Source of the DNA: Quillaja saponaria
Taxonomy: Eukaryota; Streptophyta; Magnoliopsida; Fabales; Quillajaceae
Assembly (NCBI GenBank): GCA_029379385.1
Contig: CM055612.1
Span: 4,278,001 to 4,342,000, forward strand
DNA: 64,000 nucleotides
Direction of reading: 5' to 3'
Made by a program: the position numbers and the translations under genes
Notes under the pieces: model-generated
Databases searched by the model: none
What the model was told of the DNA's origin: nothing
Seen by the model: only the letters and a program-made list of their open reading frames with translations
Shown: piece by piece, positions 1 through 14,500 of the stretch
Position numbering within the stretch: position 1 is the first letter of the stretch
How the letters are laid out: every line of letters begins with the position of its first letter

Positions 1-98
1 TGTAATTTTAAGTGCCCTCCTTCCTTCTTCAAGGACAATATTCTTTGTGTATGTTTCTCTTGCATGATAGTTGCATCTATGTCACTTGTGAGTTGTGA

Positions 99-1309
<1,211 letters not shown>

Positions 1310-2115
1310 ATTTATTACAGGCAGCACTATTATTAATCTTTGCTCAGTTCAAGGAAGTTTTGTTAGGGGTGTCTATTTCTGCATTTTGTTGTAATAATTG
1401 CCACATCAAAAAATTAGAACATGCTTTTCTCTGATGTGACAATTCAGGAAAACTCATTTTCCCTAGCATGTTGTGGATGCATAAACAATTTACATTTAAA
1501 ACATATATTTGTTTCTTTTTCTTAATAGCTCACGAGACCTCCATATATATCTGTGGTAAACGCCACCCATTGTCATTCTCCACTAATAGCAATTTTTTTT
1601 GTTTGTTTTGTAACTAAAGCTTGCTCATGTATATGAATTATTTGCAGATGCCTATAGATGACCCTGGTAGTAGCTTCAGGTCTTCCAACAATAGATTTTT
1701 AGCAGTTGGATGAGCCAGAAGTAAAGTTATCTACTGTTTCACCAGGTCAAAAAAAGAGAATCTACCACTGGATTCCCTTCCCTCATTCCCTGCCTCTTGG
1801 AAAAGTACAAAATCCTGTAACTACCCTTTTCCAATTTAGACCACCTGGAAGTTTAGCAAGTTCAAATGTTATTTGCGAACATAATCTGATATTCTCTTTT
1901 GACGATTGTGGAGGTGACACAAATTAAGGAGCTTTATAAACTTCAGAAATATGTTTACAAATTATACATTCAGCAAGTCAAGACACTGTAATAGTTAAGG
2001 ATAAAAAGGAAAAAAAAAAAAAAAAAAGGCTAAAGGATAAAAGATTAACATGTATATAAGATATGAATTGCACATTATTAACAATAGGATGCTTTGGCAG
2101 CCATAACAAAACCTT
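1310..2115. other. Spacer between convergent AAT and MYB3R genes
   Basis: This stretch holds the two 3' UTRs. A + strand 73-codon ORF (1706-1927) lies here. It has no domain I recognise and is not in frame with the AAT exons. A 19-base poly-A tract lies near 2010-2028. I see no other gene. Confidence 0.5.
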
Positions 2116-5100
2116 TCATCTGTAATTCTTCAACAAATAAGAACAGGGGCTTGAGATGTTCATAGCTGAGGATTTCCCTGGTTCTGTTCCCTTCCCTGGC
2201 GTTCCACATTCGCTGAAGTCAAGGATGCGTCGCTCTGTCTGAAAAAAGTAATAGCAAATTCTAGTTAGCTAGATTAATCATGTTTAAAAGGAGAAATTGT
2301 CTAATAAGATTATACAGTGAGTTGGGGGCTCCCCTGTCCCACAAATCCAATTCCCTGGAAATGGAGTAAGTCTCAAGTAGGGAGGAGAGAGTAAGAGGAA
2401 TTATGGGATAGTAGCAATTTTACAGGTTTTCCATAGTTGAGTGTTTGTTTTGGCTAAGAAGTTACCAAAACATTTGAAGGCAACTGAAAATGGTCCCCAA
2501 GTTGATTATGAGGACTTTTGTTTTCCTGGTCCAGTTCCTTATGGTTTATGCCTTTATCCTTTAATAACGTTTTTGGAGATTCATTTCCCAAAACCTCCTG
2601 GGCGTTGGCATATGCAGCTGCAGTTTGCTCGCTTATCTGTTTCATCAACCCAATAGCATCATAGCTTCTATCACCTGGGCTCATGAAATATCCTATATCC
2701 TGGAAAGACGATTTCATTATTAGTGGGGAAAATACAATCAGCATGTTAGAACAAAATATTTACCCACAAGAACTCAAGGTACCTCAATGGTTATTTCAGT
2801 ATCAATTCTTGGGCCAGGCAGAAAAGTGTTGAAAAACCAAGGGGATCTCCATCCTGAAGGCGATTCGATGCTTCTTCTAAAGGGTGTTCCACCAAATCTG
2901 CCAACAAACACCACCAAGCACCCAGTTATAAACAGTGAGGGAAAAAGATAAGCTTTTGAAAGCTGGCGTCTTCAACAATCAACAGTAGCAAATGGACTAA
3001 TTGAGATACATGTTAGATTCCGAGAACAAAACAATCCAGTATTGTCATCAGCATTACCAAAAAAATAAAAAACAAATGAATATTACACTAACCAATAGTG
3101 TTGACAAATGATAACATTAGGCAAGTAGAGGAGTCTTACATGTTAAACGTTTCAAGACCAGCATCGTTTCCAGCATTGTCACTACTATTCTCCGCTGGAG
3201 CTGACGAACAAACAGGTTGTGTAGAATTTACTGTGACTGTACAACCATCATCTTCTTTCCTGCAAATGGTAGGGGAGCTAACAGTTGTGCATGGATTTCC
3301 AGAAGATGACCTTGAAAGGAAGTCTTGATTTGTTACTGCTTTCAAGTTTCTGCCATTATGATCTTTAGGAGTTCTAGCACTTGAAAGCAGAGATCTGTCT
3401 GATATAGCACCAATTTGATCAGGAGAATGCAATAGCAAATCATTCATATCATGTTCAACCAAAACCCCAGAAGGTTGTTGCACCTGTAATAGGTAAAAAG
3501 CGAGCACATATGAGAGAGAATGAAGCAAATATATTTACAACATTTTGATGGCACTTTTGATTGTGCTAACTTTACTTTCAAAGGCACTGACAAAATAACT
3601 AATGTAGATGGCACTTCTAATTGTACATACCAGAATCATACTATAGGCATACCTACATAAAATGAACCAACCAAATAAAGAACCACAAATCTAAAAGATC
3701 TTGATTTTAACAATTAAAAGTCAGTGAGTTTCAATATATTGCACGATACAATGAAAAGGAAAAGCTATAAAGAAAATCAACAAGATAGATGTAGTGTAGC
3801 CAGTGGTCACTACCTAGAAAGAAAAAAAGACAAGAACAATACTTACAATCTCAGAAGCAGCATGAACATTAGCATTGGCAAGAGGAATCCCCTGCCTATT
3901 CTTATCCTGTGAATTACTGTTATCAAGATCATTATCTGATTTTCTGTCATTCAAAATTGCAGTACCATTTTCACCCTCTTGTTCCCCTTTACAGGCTTCC
4001 CCGCAATTGTTTTTATCTTTGATGGAGGCTTCAGAGTTCTTTCTCTGCATTGAAGATGGAGAGAGCAGACCTCCTTGAGCCTCGTTGTCATCAAACATTA
4101 CATCTAAACGTGAAAAATCTTTAGTTAAGGTGGATGCCATGTCAATCTCAAGTTTCTTGTCGATTCTTCTATCAGACAATGGTGATAATAAGTCTCTGTG
4201 TCGTTTCTTCAATATGGACGGTGTACCTGTGAAGGTTCTAGCAGCACTTTTCAACACAGCATCTGGACTATCATCACGAGATGGTGAGTCCCATAACCTA
4301 AAAGGAGTCATGCAGTTTATAGAAGGCATCATAAGCTGCCTGATACCCAGGGGACTGAACTCTTGCTGGATATCACCTCCAGATTGTATAAGATCACAGC
4401 TGAAAAAAGGAATATCCAAGCTTGGAAAACGCGGAGGCTCATAACAGAGAGCTCCTGTCTTCTCGTGATCTGTATCAGCATTTGAAGTTTCATCCATTTG
4501 AGGAGAAGTTTGCTTGATATCTGATCCACAACCTAAACTATTTACAGGGACAAATTTTGCTGTACCATCCTTCACAAGATCTGGTTGCTCTAGCATTGCC
4601 ATATTATCAATAACATCATTACAAGGAGAATTGGCATACACAAGGCCATCATGTTCACTACAGACAAACCTTTGCTCTTTAGTTCTAAATACTTGATTGG
4701 CTTCAGCAGGATATGATAGTCTACTATCATCAGTAGAATGTACAGAAGGAACACAAATTGAAGATTGGGGGCATGAAGTACCAATTAAACCATGAGATCT
4801 AGGAGGACAACTTAGTTGTGAAACTGCAGTTCCATCAGTTTCAGATACTTGGATGTCAGATGATTGGCAAAGAAAAAAAGGGCATCCAGACAAGTCAACC
4901 ACATCTATGCCTTTAGTATAATTTCCAGAGGATAAGCATCCATCATTTGTTGCCTCTGAAAACAATACTCTACAACACTCATCATCGGGTATTAGCATAT
5001 GCTCTGGCCTAGAAGAACCTGCAGCTATAAGTCCCATGGAGGTGGAAGCATCCAGCCCCACTGAAGTTTGAAATGGAACATTCACCATGTCATGGCTTGC

Positions 5101-8100
5101 ATTAGCATTTATACAATCTGTTTCCAACTCCGGTGATTCCTGCTCTGTTCCCAGTGATGACATATTGGATAATGCATGTAAATTAAATTGGCCATCCCTG
5201 CTTGCAGAATCATGACCATGCGAGAATTTGTACTCAATGAATTGAGAAGAAGTCTCTTGATGAGGTATGTCTGGGATTGAAAAGTTGATGTCATCCAGAA
5301 AGTAATATTGTTCTGAACAAGATGCTGGACCATGGCTTTGCTCCTTCCCAAAATCAGAATCTTCATTAGTTTTAAGTTCCTCTCTTGAATGTAAAACAAC
5401 ATTGGTAATTTCTCTTGCACAACCAGCAACATTTGAGTCTTGGCTACATTCTGAAACTTCCTCACCTTCTGTCCCTTTGAGAACACTATCATCACTACTC
5501 TGCATTCTTGAAGAGGTTGGTATCATTGCTTGATTTTGAAGCCCGACATGAGGTATAAATTGGAACTGAGCAAGTAATCCTGAAGCCAAGTATGAATCTA
5601 ATTTCTTTTTGACAGAACTGTTCCAGTGATTTTTTATAGCATTGTCTGTCCTGTTGATGACAGAAGTACAAGGACACTTGAGCTAAAATGCTTACAGATA
5701 AGGAAAAGGACAAGGCAACAGAGAATACCAGGCATTCTACGACATTAGTAGAGGAACATGATGAAACCAGAAGAAGTTAAAAAGGCACCAAATATTCTGA
5801 ATATTCTAAGTTGAAGTATAAGTATGGAGACTCGTGCCTCATTTCAAATAATGTGCACATACCTTCCAGGCAAGAACTTTGTTAACTCAGCCCATCTGTT
5901 CCCATATATCTGATGAGCACGAATGAGAGCCAACTCCTCGTCTTGGGTCCATGCTTCTTTGTTTATAGAAGGATTAAGATGATTATGCCACCTAAAATTT
6001 CGTCAGATGTATTAGTAAATATAATGCACAGTTTCTGACACACATCAGACATGGAAAATCTTCAAACCAAATAAAAAGCTAATGTTGACAACATCCTCCA
6101 AGAAGGGTTAAGAAATAGCTACTGCTACCTAAGTATCATATTTCATGAGAAGGATAAACGGAATCATGACAGAGATATTAGAATGATTTCTATCTAGAAC
6201 AATAATCATACCTTTCTCGACACTGTTTACCGATTCTTCCAGGTAAATGTTGCGCAATTGTAGACCATTTCTTTGGCCCAAATTTGTTCACCAATTCGAT
6301 AATTATTTCATCTTCCTATTTACATTTACAGATTAGACGAAAAGGCCATACAAGAATCACAAATTGATTTACATATAACTAAAAGCAACTATAAATGGTT
6401 CTGGAGTACCTCTTTAGACCATGGACCTTTCACAAGTTCCGGATTCAAGACTTTCTGCCACCTATGGAGGCATTGTACATCGGTTCTATCCTTGAAACAC
6501 TCAGCTAGAAGCAGATATATTTTAATTAGGAAATGCGTCTAATATATGAACAATGGAATGTTGCACCAATTAAAAGATGTTGAAAACGGTTTAATTTTTT
6601 TTATTTTGCAACATGAATCTATAAAATAGAAAATCCATAGCCAAAAAAAAAAAAAAAAGGTAAGGTTATAGAACTTATTTTTGGTAGTGAATCTACAAAA
6701 GCATTTTACACTCTTGATAGTTGATGTGCATGGCTCACCTAATAAGACACAGGTTTTATTTTATTTGAATCCACAAATGACCCATAGTTTTCCACATTTA
6801 GGTAAAGTCCCAACTCCCAAGACATGCTGACACGATCTCCATTCTCAAACATATTATCATAAGAAATGGCCACAACATGCAGACACGCATGTGCTGGTAG
6901 CATGTGTATGTGTCGGGGAAGGGTAATGGTCAGCTATTACGATAACTTATGGAATAATATAGCATAAATAACCTTAAGGGATGTATATGAAGACAAGGGA
7001 ACAACCATAAAATATGATCAACTTTTAATGAGACCTATCACTACTTGTTATGAAATGCTAACAGCGAGACACGTGATCCCAGAATAATACCTATTTTTTT
7101 CCAATTCTTTCCTTTAAACTGGTGAACAGCCTTCTGCAAAATCTCATCCTGCAGTTACAAATTCCACACCAACTACTCACATGGAGAAAGACAGATATAA
7201 TGCATTATTATGGAAGTATGAACAAACACAATTACAGTAGGAACCTTAAATATTCCAGTTTCTTTACAACAAAAATGAATAATGCCCGAAAGAAATGTTT
7301 TTTCATGAAAGATGAAAAGATTACACCCATCTAAACGTTATGGTTGACCTTGGTATATTACCGTGTTCAGAAAAAATCAAAAAGATTAAATGCAAATAAG
7401 TTTAGAAGCATTATAATACAAATGCCTTATACACATAAATGAACGGAACATTGTGATATTATATCACAAAACATAGTACAATAACAAGTTAATAAATTTC
7501 TGTTTAAATTACATCAGTGACAAGCTACAGAAGCTGAAATTTTAAAGAAATTTTCACCTCTTCAGGTGTCCATTGTCCTTTTGTGGAGCGCCTTGTAGGA
7601 CCACTGGTTCTCCTACATAATAATATTGCATTAATTAGACAAGGTCCAATTAAGATAATTGCTAACTTCACAATCGAAACAAGTATTAGACATAATAAAA
7701 GTAAACAACATTGATTAAAGAGAGAAGAGGGAGAGTACAAGGGGGGATGCTCTTAAAAAAGAATTAGATTAGAAGATGAAATCAAAGATGTTGGTGTCAG
7801 CAATATGAAGCAGGGTTTTCTATTAACAACTTCAGAAAACTGAATACAAAAATCAATTTTATAAATTTTTTTTTTTCCCCCATAAATCAGTTCATAAGAA
7901 AATATCAGCTCCAATGATGGATTTGACAACTGCTACAAGTTTTCGTCAATATTAATATACCTGCTAGCAAGAAATAGAGAGGAAGCAACAAGCACGACTC
8001 TCGGAAAATTACCTTATAAGCTAATAAAGGTTTACAGAAGGTTACATAGAATTTAGAACATCAGGAAAGATGTGTACTCTAATGAAATGTAAGGAGCTAC

Positions 8101-8202
8101 ATTTAAAAATAATATTGAGAGTTACCCATGCAATGCCCGTATTTTCTGAACACCATCACTGACCCCATCTGAAGGAGCAGAAATTGGCCTGTCACCTTCC
8201 AT
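2116..8202 (-). CDS. MYB3R: Three-repeat MYB transcription factor (MYB3R, R1R2R3)
   Basis: MYB3R proteins control G2/M genes by binding MSA elements (AACGG core). Exons, in coding order: 8126-8202, 7558-7612, 7091-7148, 6410-6504, 6212-6315, 5863-5991, 3847-5650, 3140-3483, 2783-2897, 2466-2699, 2116-2238. Their 3138 nt encode 1045 aa, similar to tobacco NtMYBA-type activators. R1 is about residues 37-88 (KGQWTPEEDEIL), R2 89-139 (KGPWSKEEDEII), R3 140-191 (NKEAWTQDEELALI), each with the spaced Trp pattern and ending IKNHWNSSVKKK. The large exon carries the family blocks CMTPFRLWDSPSRDDSPDAV and TGTPSILKKRHRDLLSPLS. The later exons carry FGGTPFRRSIESPSGWRSP and DIGYFMSPGDRSYDAI. Many S/T-P sites suit CDK control. 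Whether it is activator (MYB3R1/4-like) or repressor is inferred only from length and C-terminal blocks. Confidence 0.95.
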
Positions 8203-9530
8203 AGTTTATTGACAGACAGGTAAAAGTGAATGCCGCAATTCCCACTTGGCTGCAACTATCTCCCAAATAGGTTATCCAAATCATTATAATCTCACGAAGA
8301 AGCACTAACAACCTTTTCACGATAGAGAAAGAGAAAAACAAACTGGGAATCAGCAGGGAACAAGAAACAGGAATTAGAGAACATCCTAGGACTGAAACAA
8401 AGAACTATAACCACATTCTACAAAGAAAAGAAAAGAAGAGAAGGGATAAGTAGAAAATAATATATTAGGCACCTTGATACTTCCACTTTTTGATAATTTT
8501 GAAGTAAATATTAAGCACCTTGAAACTTCTACAGATCTACTACATGGCACAAGCCAATAATCACCTTGTCTCAGCTAAGTTAATTTGTTTGATCATATAC
8601 CATCGCCAAAAGACATAGAATGATAGAATGCGGCCAAAGTTAAGGCTTCTAGGCTCACTTAATTTAGCGGAAATTATGAAGCCAAAGAGAAAATCATGAG
8701 GTCTTTTACACTAACAGGTAAATAAATTCAAAAGGTCAGAATTATTTCATACCCCTAAATCCCAAAAAAGTTAAAACTCAGATACTCAAATTCAATATTC
8801 ATAATAAGGGAAACTCTGCTCCCACACTCAGTAACATCACCCATAAGTGAAACTCATCACAAGAGAGTAAGTCAAAATCGGTATGCTCCACTCTGACATT
8901 TACATCCTAAGTATTCATCAAACCAAAACATACGAAACTATATTCTGTAAGAGTGTGCCAGTCTACCTCAAATCGTACCACCTCCACCAACCCTCAAACC
9001 AAACCAAGGAGAGAGAGAAAGAGAAAAATCGTATCAAGTCAAATATGCTATTCGTAAAAGCTGAGGTTTTCCCATTTCTCATAAATTCAATACGAATTCA
9101 TCCTGGTATTAAGATCGAAGGAACGCATACCAAGACCAACAAGATATTCAGGACATTGACCCAGTACTTCAAACAATTCGAAATTTAATAAAAAAAATCC
9201 AAAAATCATAGAAACTACATAAGATAAAAAGAATTTCTAACTGAATTGGATGAATGTTAAAGAGGAGATTACATGGAAGCAACAAAAATTATAAATGAAA
9301 TCAATAAGAAGACCAAGACACTCACCGAACTGAGCTTCAGAATTCTAAGCGTCGAGAAGCAAAATTCACAGAAAATCGATAAAGCGATCGAGACTATGCT
9401 CATTTGCAGATCCAGACAGAGATGTAAAAGAGAAATGGAAGATCTGCAAATACACTGTAAAGAGTAAAAGTACGAGAGAAGAGTGAGAGGGAAGAGAGAG
9501 AGAGTGAGTAAAACGGTCCGGAGCTATATT
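8203..9530 (-). promoter_or_regulatory. MYB3R 5' UTR, leader intron and proximal promoter
   Basis: No coding exon is seen here. A good donor (GTGAGTG read on the minus strand, at about 9319-9325) suggests a non-coding first exon from 9326 to roughly 9500. A plausible acceptor lies near 8250, giving a leader intron of about 1.07 kb. A GA-rich tract (9480-9510) sits at the presumed transcription start. The two + strand ORFs in the stretch (8883-9188, 9273-9467) have no recognisable domain and are taken as chance. Confidence 0.5.
9512..9516 (+). promoter_or_regulatory. AACGG core (possible MSA element) upstream of MYB3R
   Basis: AACGG followed by T occurs just upstream of the presumed first exon. 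AACGG is the core bound by MYB3R proteins. A single pentamer is weak evidence. Confidence 0.35.
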
Positions 9531-11593
9531 CAAACTAAAAGGGGCGGACTATGGAGTTTCAAACCCTATAGTTAAACGTCGAACACGTTGGGCTTATAGA
9601 CGGTACTAATGTCGCCACGTTGGAATTGAAGCTGTCGTTATTCTGGACATTTATGCGGAATTTGTTTTTAATTTTAGTAGCTCAACGGACAACTTAATGA
9701 ACTTGTACTTTGTATTTTTATTTGGATATTATTTCTAAAAACACTAGTTAAAGTATTATAAATAAGAAATTTGTAATATTTATTATGATAGTTTCATCAT
9801 AGTTTTAGACTTGATTTGATAATATTGAAACTTATGAAAAACTGTTATGATTTTCATGCTATGAAAAAATAAGTGTCAAAAAGTCATAACAACTTCATCG
9901 AAATTTTTTTTATAAAAGTTATTGAGCATAGTAAAAGTAATGAACAAGTATTTAGTAAAACAAATTATAAGTTGCTGTGAATATATAAAATGACAAAATT
10001 AGAGATTATTAATTAAAGATATATTTAGGAAGTAAAATTTAATGGTTTATAAATTAATTAAAAATTGATTTGGTAATTTTCTAAAAAGTAATAAAGTGAT
10101 TTTTGCACTTTCAATTTTGAAAAGTCACAACTAACTTTTAAAAGCATCACCCCTTAAAAAAATAAAAATTAACCAAACAATATTCAGTATCTTGAAAAAC
10201 ATTACCAAACCTAGCTTTAATATTATTTAATATATAAATTGTTATTTTTCAAAATTATATTTATTAGATGTCACATTTGTTAATTCTTTTTTTCCTTATG
10301 TTTTATGTTTCTTTTTTTTTCTTTTTCTTTTTGTAGTAATTTCTTTTTAATATTTAAAATAATTCTTCAAAATAGAGGTGTTTTGAATTAAATTTCCTTT
10401 GCCCATTTAACTCTTATTTAGATTTATGATGGATAAATACAATAACTTTATAGTGTATATAATTAGTAATAAAAAATAGAGAGTTAAGTTTGAAATTTGA
10501 TGGTACGAATTACGCATTCGCCATGAATCTTGTCCAAAGCAGATGCTAAAAAATATGGAGTGGTAAAATTTCATTGGTACAACAACAACGAACTAATGCT
10601 ACTCCACCTACATCTATGAATTGATTTGAACCAACTTTGTAGAAATAAAAGATAAAAAGACACTATCTAGATTATGGGCATAAAAGTGGTGACACAAACA
10701 ATACTACATCTACATGTTAAGTCTGTAAATGTCCGGCTTACAATTCAGGGGTTAGGTCAAGCTCGAGGTCAGAGATAGAGGTATGCTCCTGAAAATTCTT
10801 CGATGATTGAGTTAGATTTATTTTGGTACAATGTGTATGAGATTATCAATGTAAAAAGTGTCAAAAATATACAGATAGTTTTAATTTCACATGTCAAATG
10901 AGTAGTTGCCATGTGTTCCACGATAGTGGATTTACCGCTACTGTATTTTTGGGTCAATTGATCCTACGGTATTGGAGGGAGGTTACTCCGGTACTGACAG
11001 GTCCTAAGGGAACTGGACTAATTTTTATTTTTTTTTGGCCATTATTATTCAACAAGAGAAGTTTATGATTCACTTTTAAAATTAGTATGTTATGTTCAAA
11101 TGACATGTTTAACACAGGCGATTAATTAAAGGTGTCTAATTAATGAGGTCAAAGGAAATCAAGGGTTCCTATCAAAGACTAATGAGGTCAGGCAAGGACA
11201 AGCCCAACACAAAGTAATTACACATTATTCGAAGTAAACTAATACTCATAAACAACTAAGAATAAACCATTGATCAGAATTCCGACCCAAAACATTAGAA
11301 CAGTGGACTGGTTAACAGCTCTGTCCAAAGAATGGTGGGGTATGTTCTGGCATATGCTAGAAACCACAAACTAATAAAAAAGGGTACCAAACAGATTGAG
11401 AAAATTTGAATCAGAACAATGCAGAGTTAGATGGGTAAAAGCAACCTCAAATTATTTAAGTTACAAGAAAATGGGCAATAATATATTGTAAAACACCCAT
11501 CAAAACTGTTACACTAGGAGATCAAGCAAATTTGTCAAAATTTATCAGGCCGTCGCGTGAAAATGAAAATGCTCCCATATGATCTCATGCTCT
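9531..11593. other. AT-rich spacer between MYB3R and La gene
   Basis: No gene is seen. From about 9660 to 10500 the DNA is AT-rich. A more balanced block at about 10560-11020 looks like an old repeat, but I cannot classify it. The last 400 bases probably include the La-gene 3' UTR. Confidence 0.4.
9681..9690 (+). promoter_or_regulatory. CTCAACGGAC, second possible MSA element
   Basis: The sequence matches the 5' half and core of the MSA consensus (C-T/C-AACGG). It lies about 170 bp upstream of the first AACGG core and about 1.5 kb from the MYB3R ATG. The pair suggests, but does not show, G2/M autoregulation. Confidence 0.4.
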
Positions 11594-14500
11594 TCAAACT
11601 TTCTGAGCTTTATTTGGGCGACCTGTTGAAGAATCACGGGCATGTTTCCAACCTCTATTGTGTTTTCCACCCCTGAGGAACATCATACAAAATGCACCAT
11701 CAGGTATCAATTTAGGTAAAATAAAAAATAAAAAAAGTACGGATAACATAATTTTGTAATTGGAATAAAAATTTAAATTAGAGAGAGAGCCTTGACGCAA
11801 CGGTAATTTGTTCTTTTAGTGACCTGTAGCTCACGGGTTCGAGGCGTGGAAACAGCCTCTTTGCAGAAATGTAAGGGAAAGGCTGCATACATGTGCTCCC
11901 ACCCTCTCCCTATCTTGTAATAGCCGGGGAGCACTTGGTGCACCGGGTGAGCCTTTTAATAAAAATTCAAATTAGAAAAAGCATCTAATCACTGACCTTC
12001 CTCGGTTCCCCTTACTTTCTCGGTGCTTTTTTTCTTGATTACCACGGAGGAGGCTCCAGTATTCTCTTTCAGCCTCACCTGAGAGCACAACACAAGAATA
12101 ATCATCATAAAGAGATAATAGAAGTTTAACACTACACTGGTTCTTACCAATTAATTCTGTCTCAGAACTACACACGTATAAGATATTCTGTCCAGATTAT
12201 ATTGAAAATGCAACATATAACGATTAATCAGATGGAAACTGCTTGTGATGAATATCAAAAACAAAAAATTGACATATGAACATGAAAGTATTATGCTAAC
12301 CAGTTACTGGATCCAGGAGAGCAATAAAATTCTTCACAACCAAACCCCCCTGCTCAGCAAGAACTGCAGCAGCACGAGCTTTCTGAGCAGCTTCTGTCTC
12401 TTCGAACCGAATGTATCCTGATTCTTCTCCAATCTTGAAATCAATGTACTTCAAGGAGAAAAAAAAGGACAAATGTAGATATATCAGAATCAATCAACTT
12501 AATGCAGACATCACAAGGCAATATATTTCTCAACACTTTTCATTTAAAACAATTGCTTTTAAGGATCAAAGACAACAGACTTCCAAATCTAAAAGAAAAA
12601 GATAACAAATCTAATAAAAACACTCTTCTTTTTTTACAAGCAAATAAATCTAATAAAAACCCTCTTCTTTTTTTACAAGCAAAAACAAGACGTTCAAGCT
12701 TCCACAAACAATAGGAGAGTTTTAACAACACATACCTTTACAGTACCAAATTTCTGAAAGACACTCTTTAAATCCTCACGCAAAACAACATCCATGTTGT
12801 CTTTGTAAGAAGCAGCTGAAAATTTTTCATCTTTCTCTTCACTTTTTTCTTCATCTTCAATTTCCTTTCCTTCATTCACTGAACCATTTTTCTTGTCAAG
12901 ATTTTCTTCCTTCTCATTTACAATACTATCACCAGCATTTTCTTTGTTATTATCTGTAATTTCAGACACCTTCTGTTCACCTTGTTCGGTAGCCCTTTCT
13001 GAGGAATTTAGTTCCACATCCTTTTTGGGAATAGAATTATCATTTGCTGGTTGATGAGCACCATTTTGTTCTGCAGAGACTCCATCTGACATGCTCTTCA
13101 GCGTAAATGCAATAACTAAGCCTTTAGGGTAGCTGTTGTTAACATGAATGGAGATGATTAGAGCTTATATAAAAATGGTTGTTTCAGCCTAAGGGTTGGA
13201 TGGAGGGGAAAGAACTGTATAGTGTAAACTACAGAAACTTCTTACTTTACTTCTGAATTTGAGTTATTTGGGCGATTAAAACTCATATGTGAACGAGAGT
13301 TTTCATGTTCCTCTCTCTCTGTCTCTCTCGCTGCATCAAAGTCCTTCCTGGATTGGATATGATGCACATCAGACATCACAAGGGTATCAACAGATACATA
13401 CCATCCACACACACACATATATATATCCAGGACTAATTATAATTTATTCCAAAATAATATAAAAACATTAAGAAAAATTAGATGATGTTCATTTGTGATT
13501 TTATTGTAAGCTTACTTTGGCTTTAATTCCAACTCAACTCCAGCATAAATCAATCTTTCCTTCAAGACCCTTCCAGCACAGTCCTCTGAGGAAAACTCAA
13601 TCAGGGCAGAGCCACTGAAGAACCTTTTGTCACCAACATGACGAGGCAGCCTCACACTATTAACCTGATAACAAAGAAGAAATTATAACAGTCAAATAGA
13701 TATGTAAGGAGATTATGCCTTTTATCTTTAAAAAGCTTGTTTACTCTTGCATTAATTCTTTAACACCATACACCAATTCATAAAAAATATTCAGGGAAGT
13801 TATAGCTTCAATATTCATTCAGTCTCAACTAGTTGACCCACACCAAGCACCAAACTCTGAGAATTAGCAAGAAAATACTTTCATTTACTCAGCTTTGTAC
13901 ATCTAACATATTCAAAAGACAGACCACAACCACCAAATCTTAAACAAGGCACAATGATCCACGCCAAAAAGATAAATTTAGTTAATAATAACACTGCTAC
14001 TATTACCTTAGCATATTTAGCAAAGAACGTCTCAATATCTTCAAGCTTCACATCATACTCAAATGGTGACACAGCTACTGTTCTTATGTCTAGCTGCTCT
14101 ATTACCTCTTCTGGCTGTGAAAGCTCGGTACTTCTCCCGACTTTTTTCCCTGAATAAAAAAATTTTTAAAAGAAAAAAAAACTTTGTTAGCATTCATCTA
14201 AGAAAGATTCACCCAAAAGCTGCAGTATTATTAACAAGAGGATGAAAACTTATATTTGAATTCAGTTATGTGCCACCCTCCATTCTTTGGGGGCCCAAAA
14301 CAACATATTTTCAGATTCAGATATCTAAACCTCTTACTACAGTTAATAACCTTTAAAGAGAAAAAGAAAAAAAAAATACCAAAATAAATAAAGAAAATAA
14401 AAAGGGGAAACTTTTTTCCATCATATACTTGACTCATCAGCCACGGAAACTGGGCAATCATCTGACTGGAGGACCCATATCCAACTAAACCAGACAACAG

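Noticed and set aside
8883..9467. Two + strand ORFs in the MYB3R leader region
   Set aside because: Lys/Ile-rich chance translations lying across the leader intron and non-coding exon.
10560..11020. Solo LTR or other retroelement fragment
   Set aside because: The composition differs from the surroundings, but no matching ends, target duplication or coding trace could be found.
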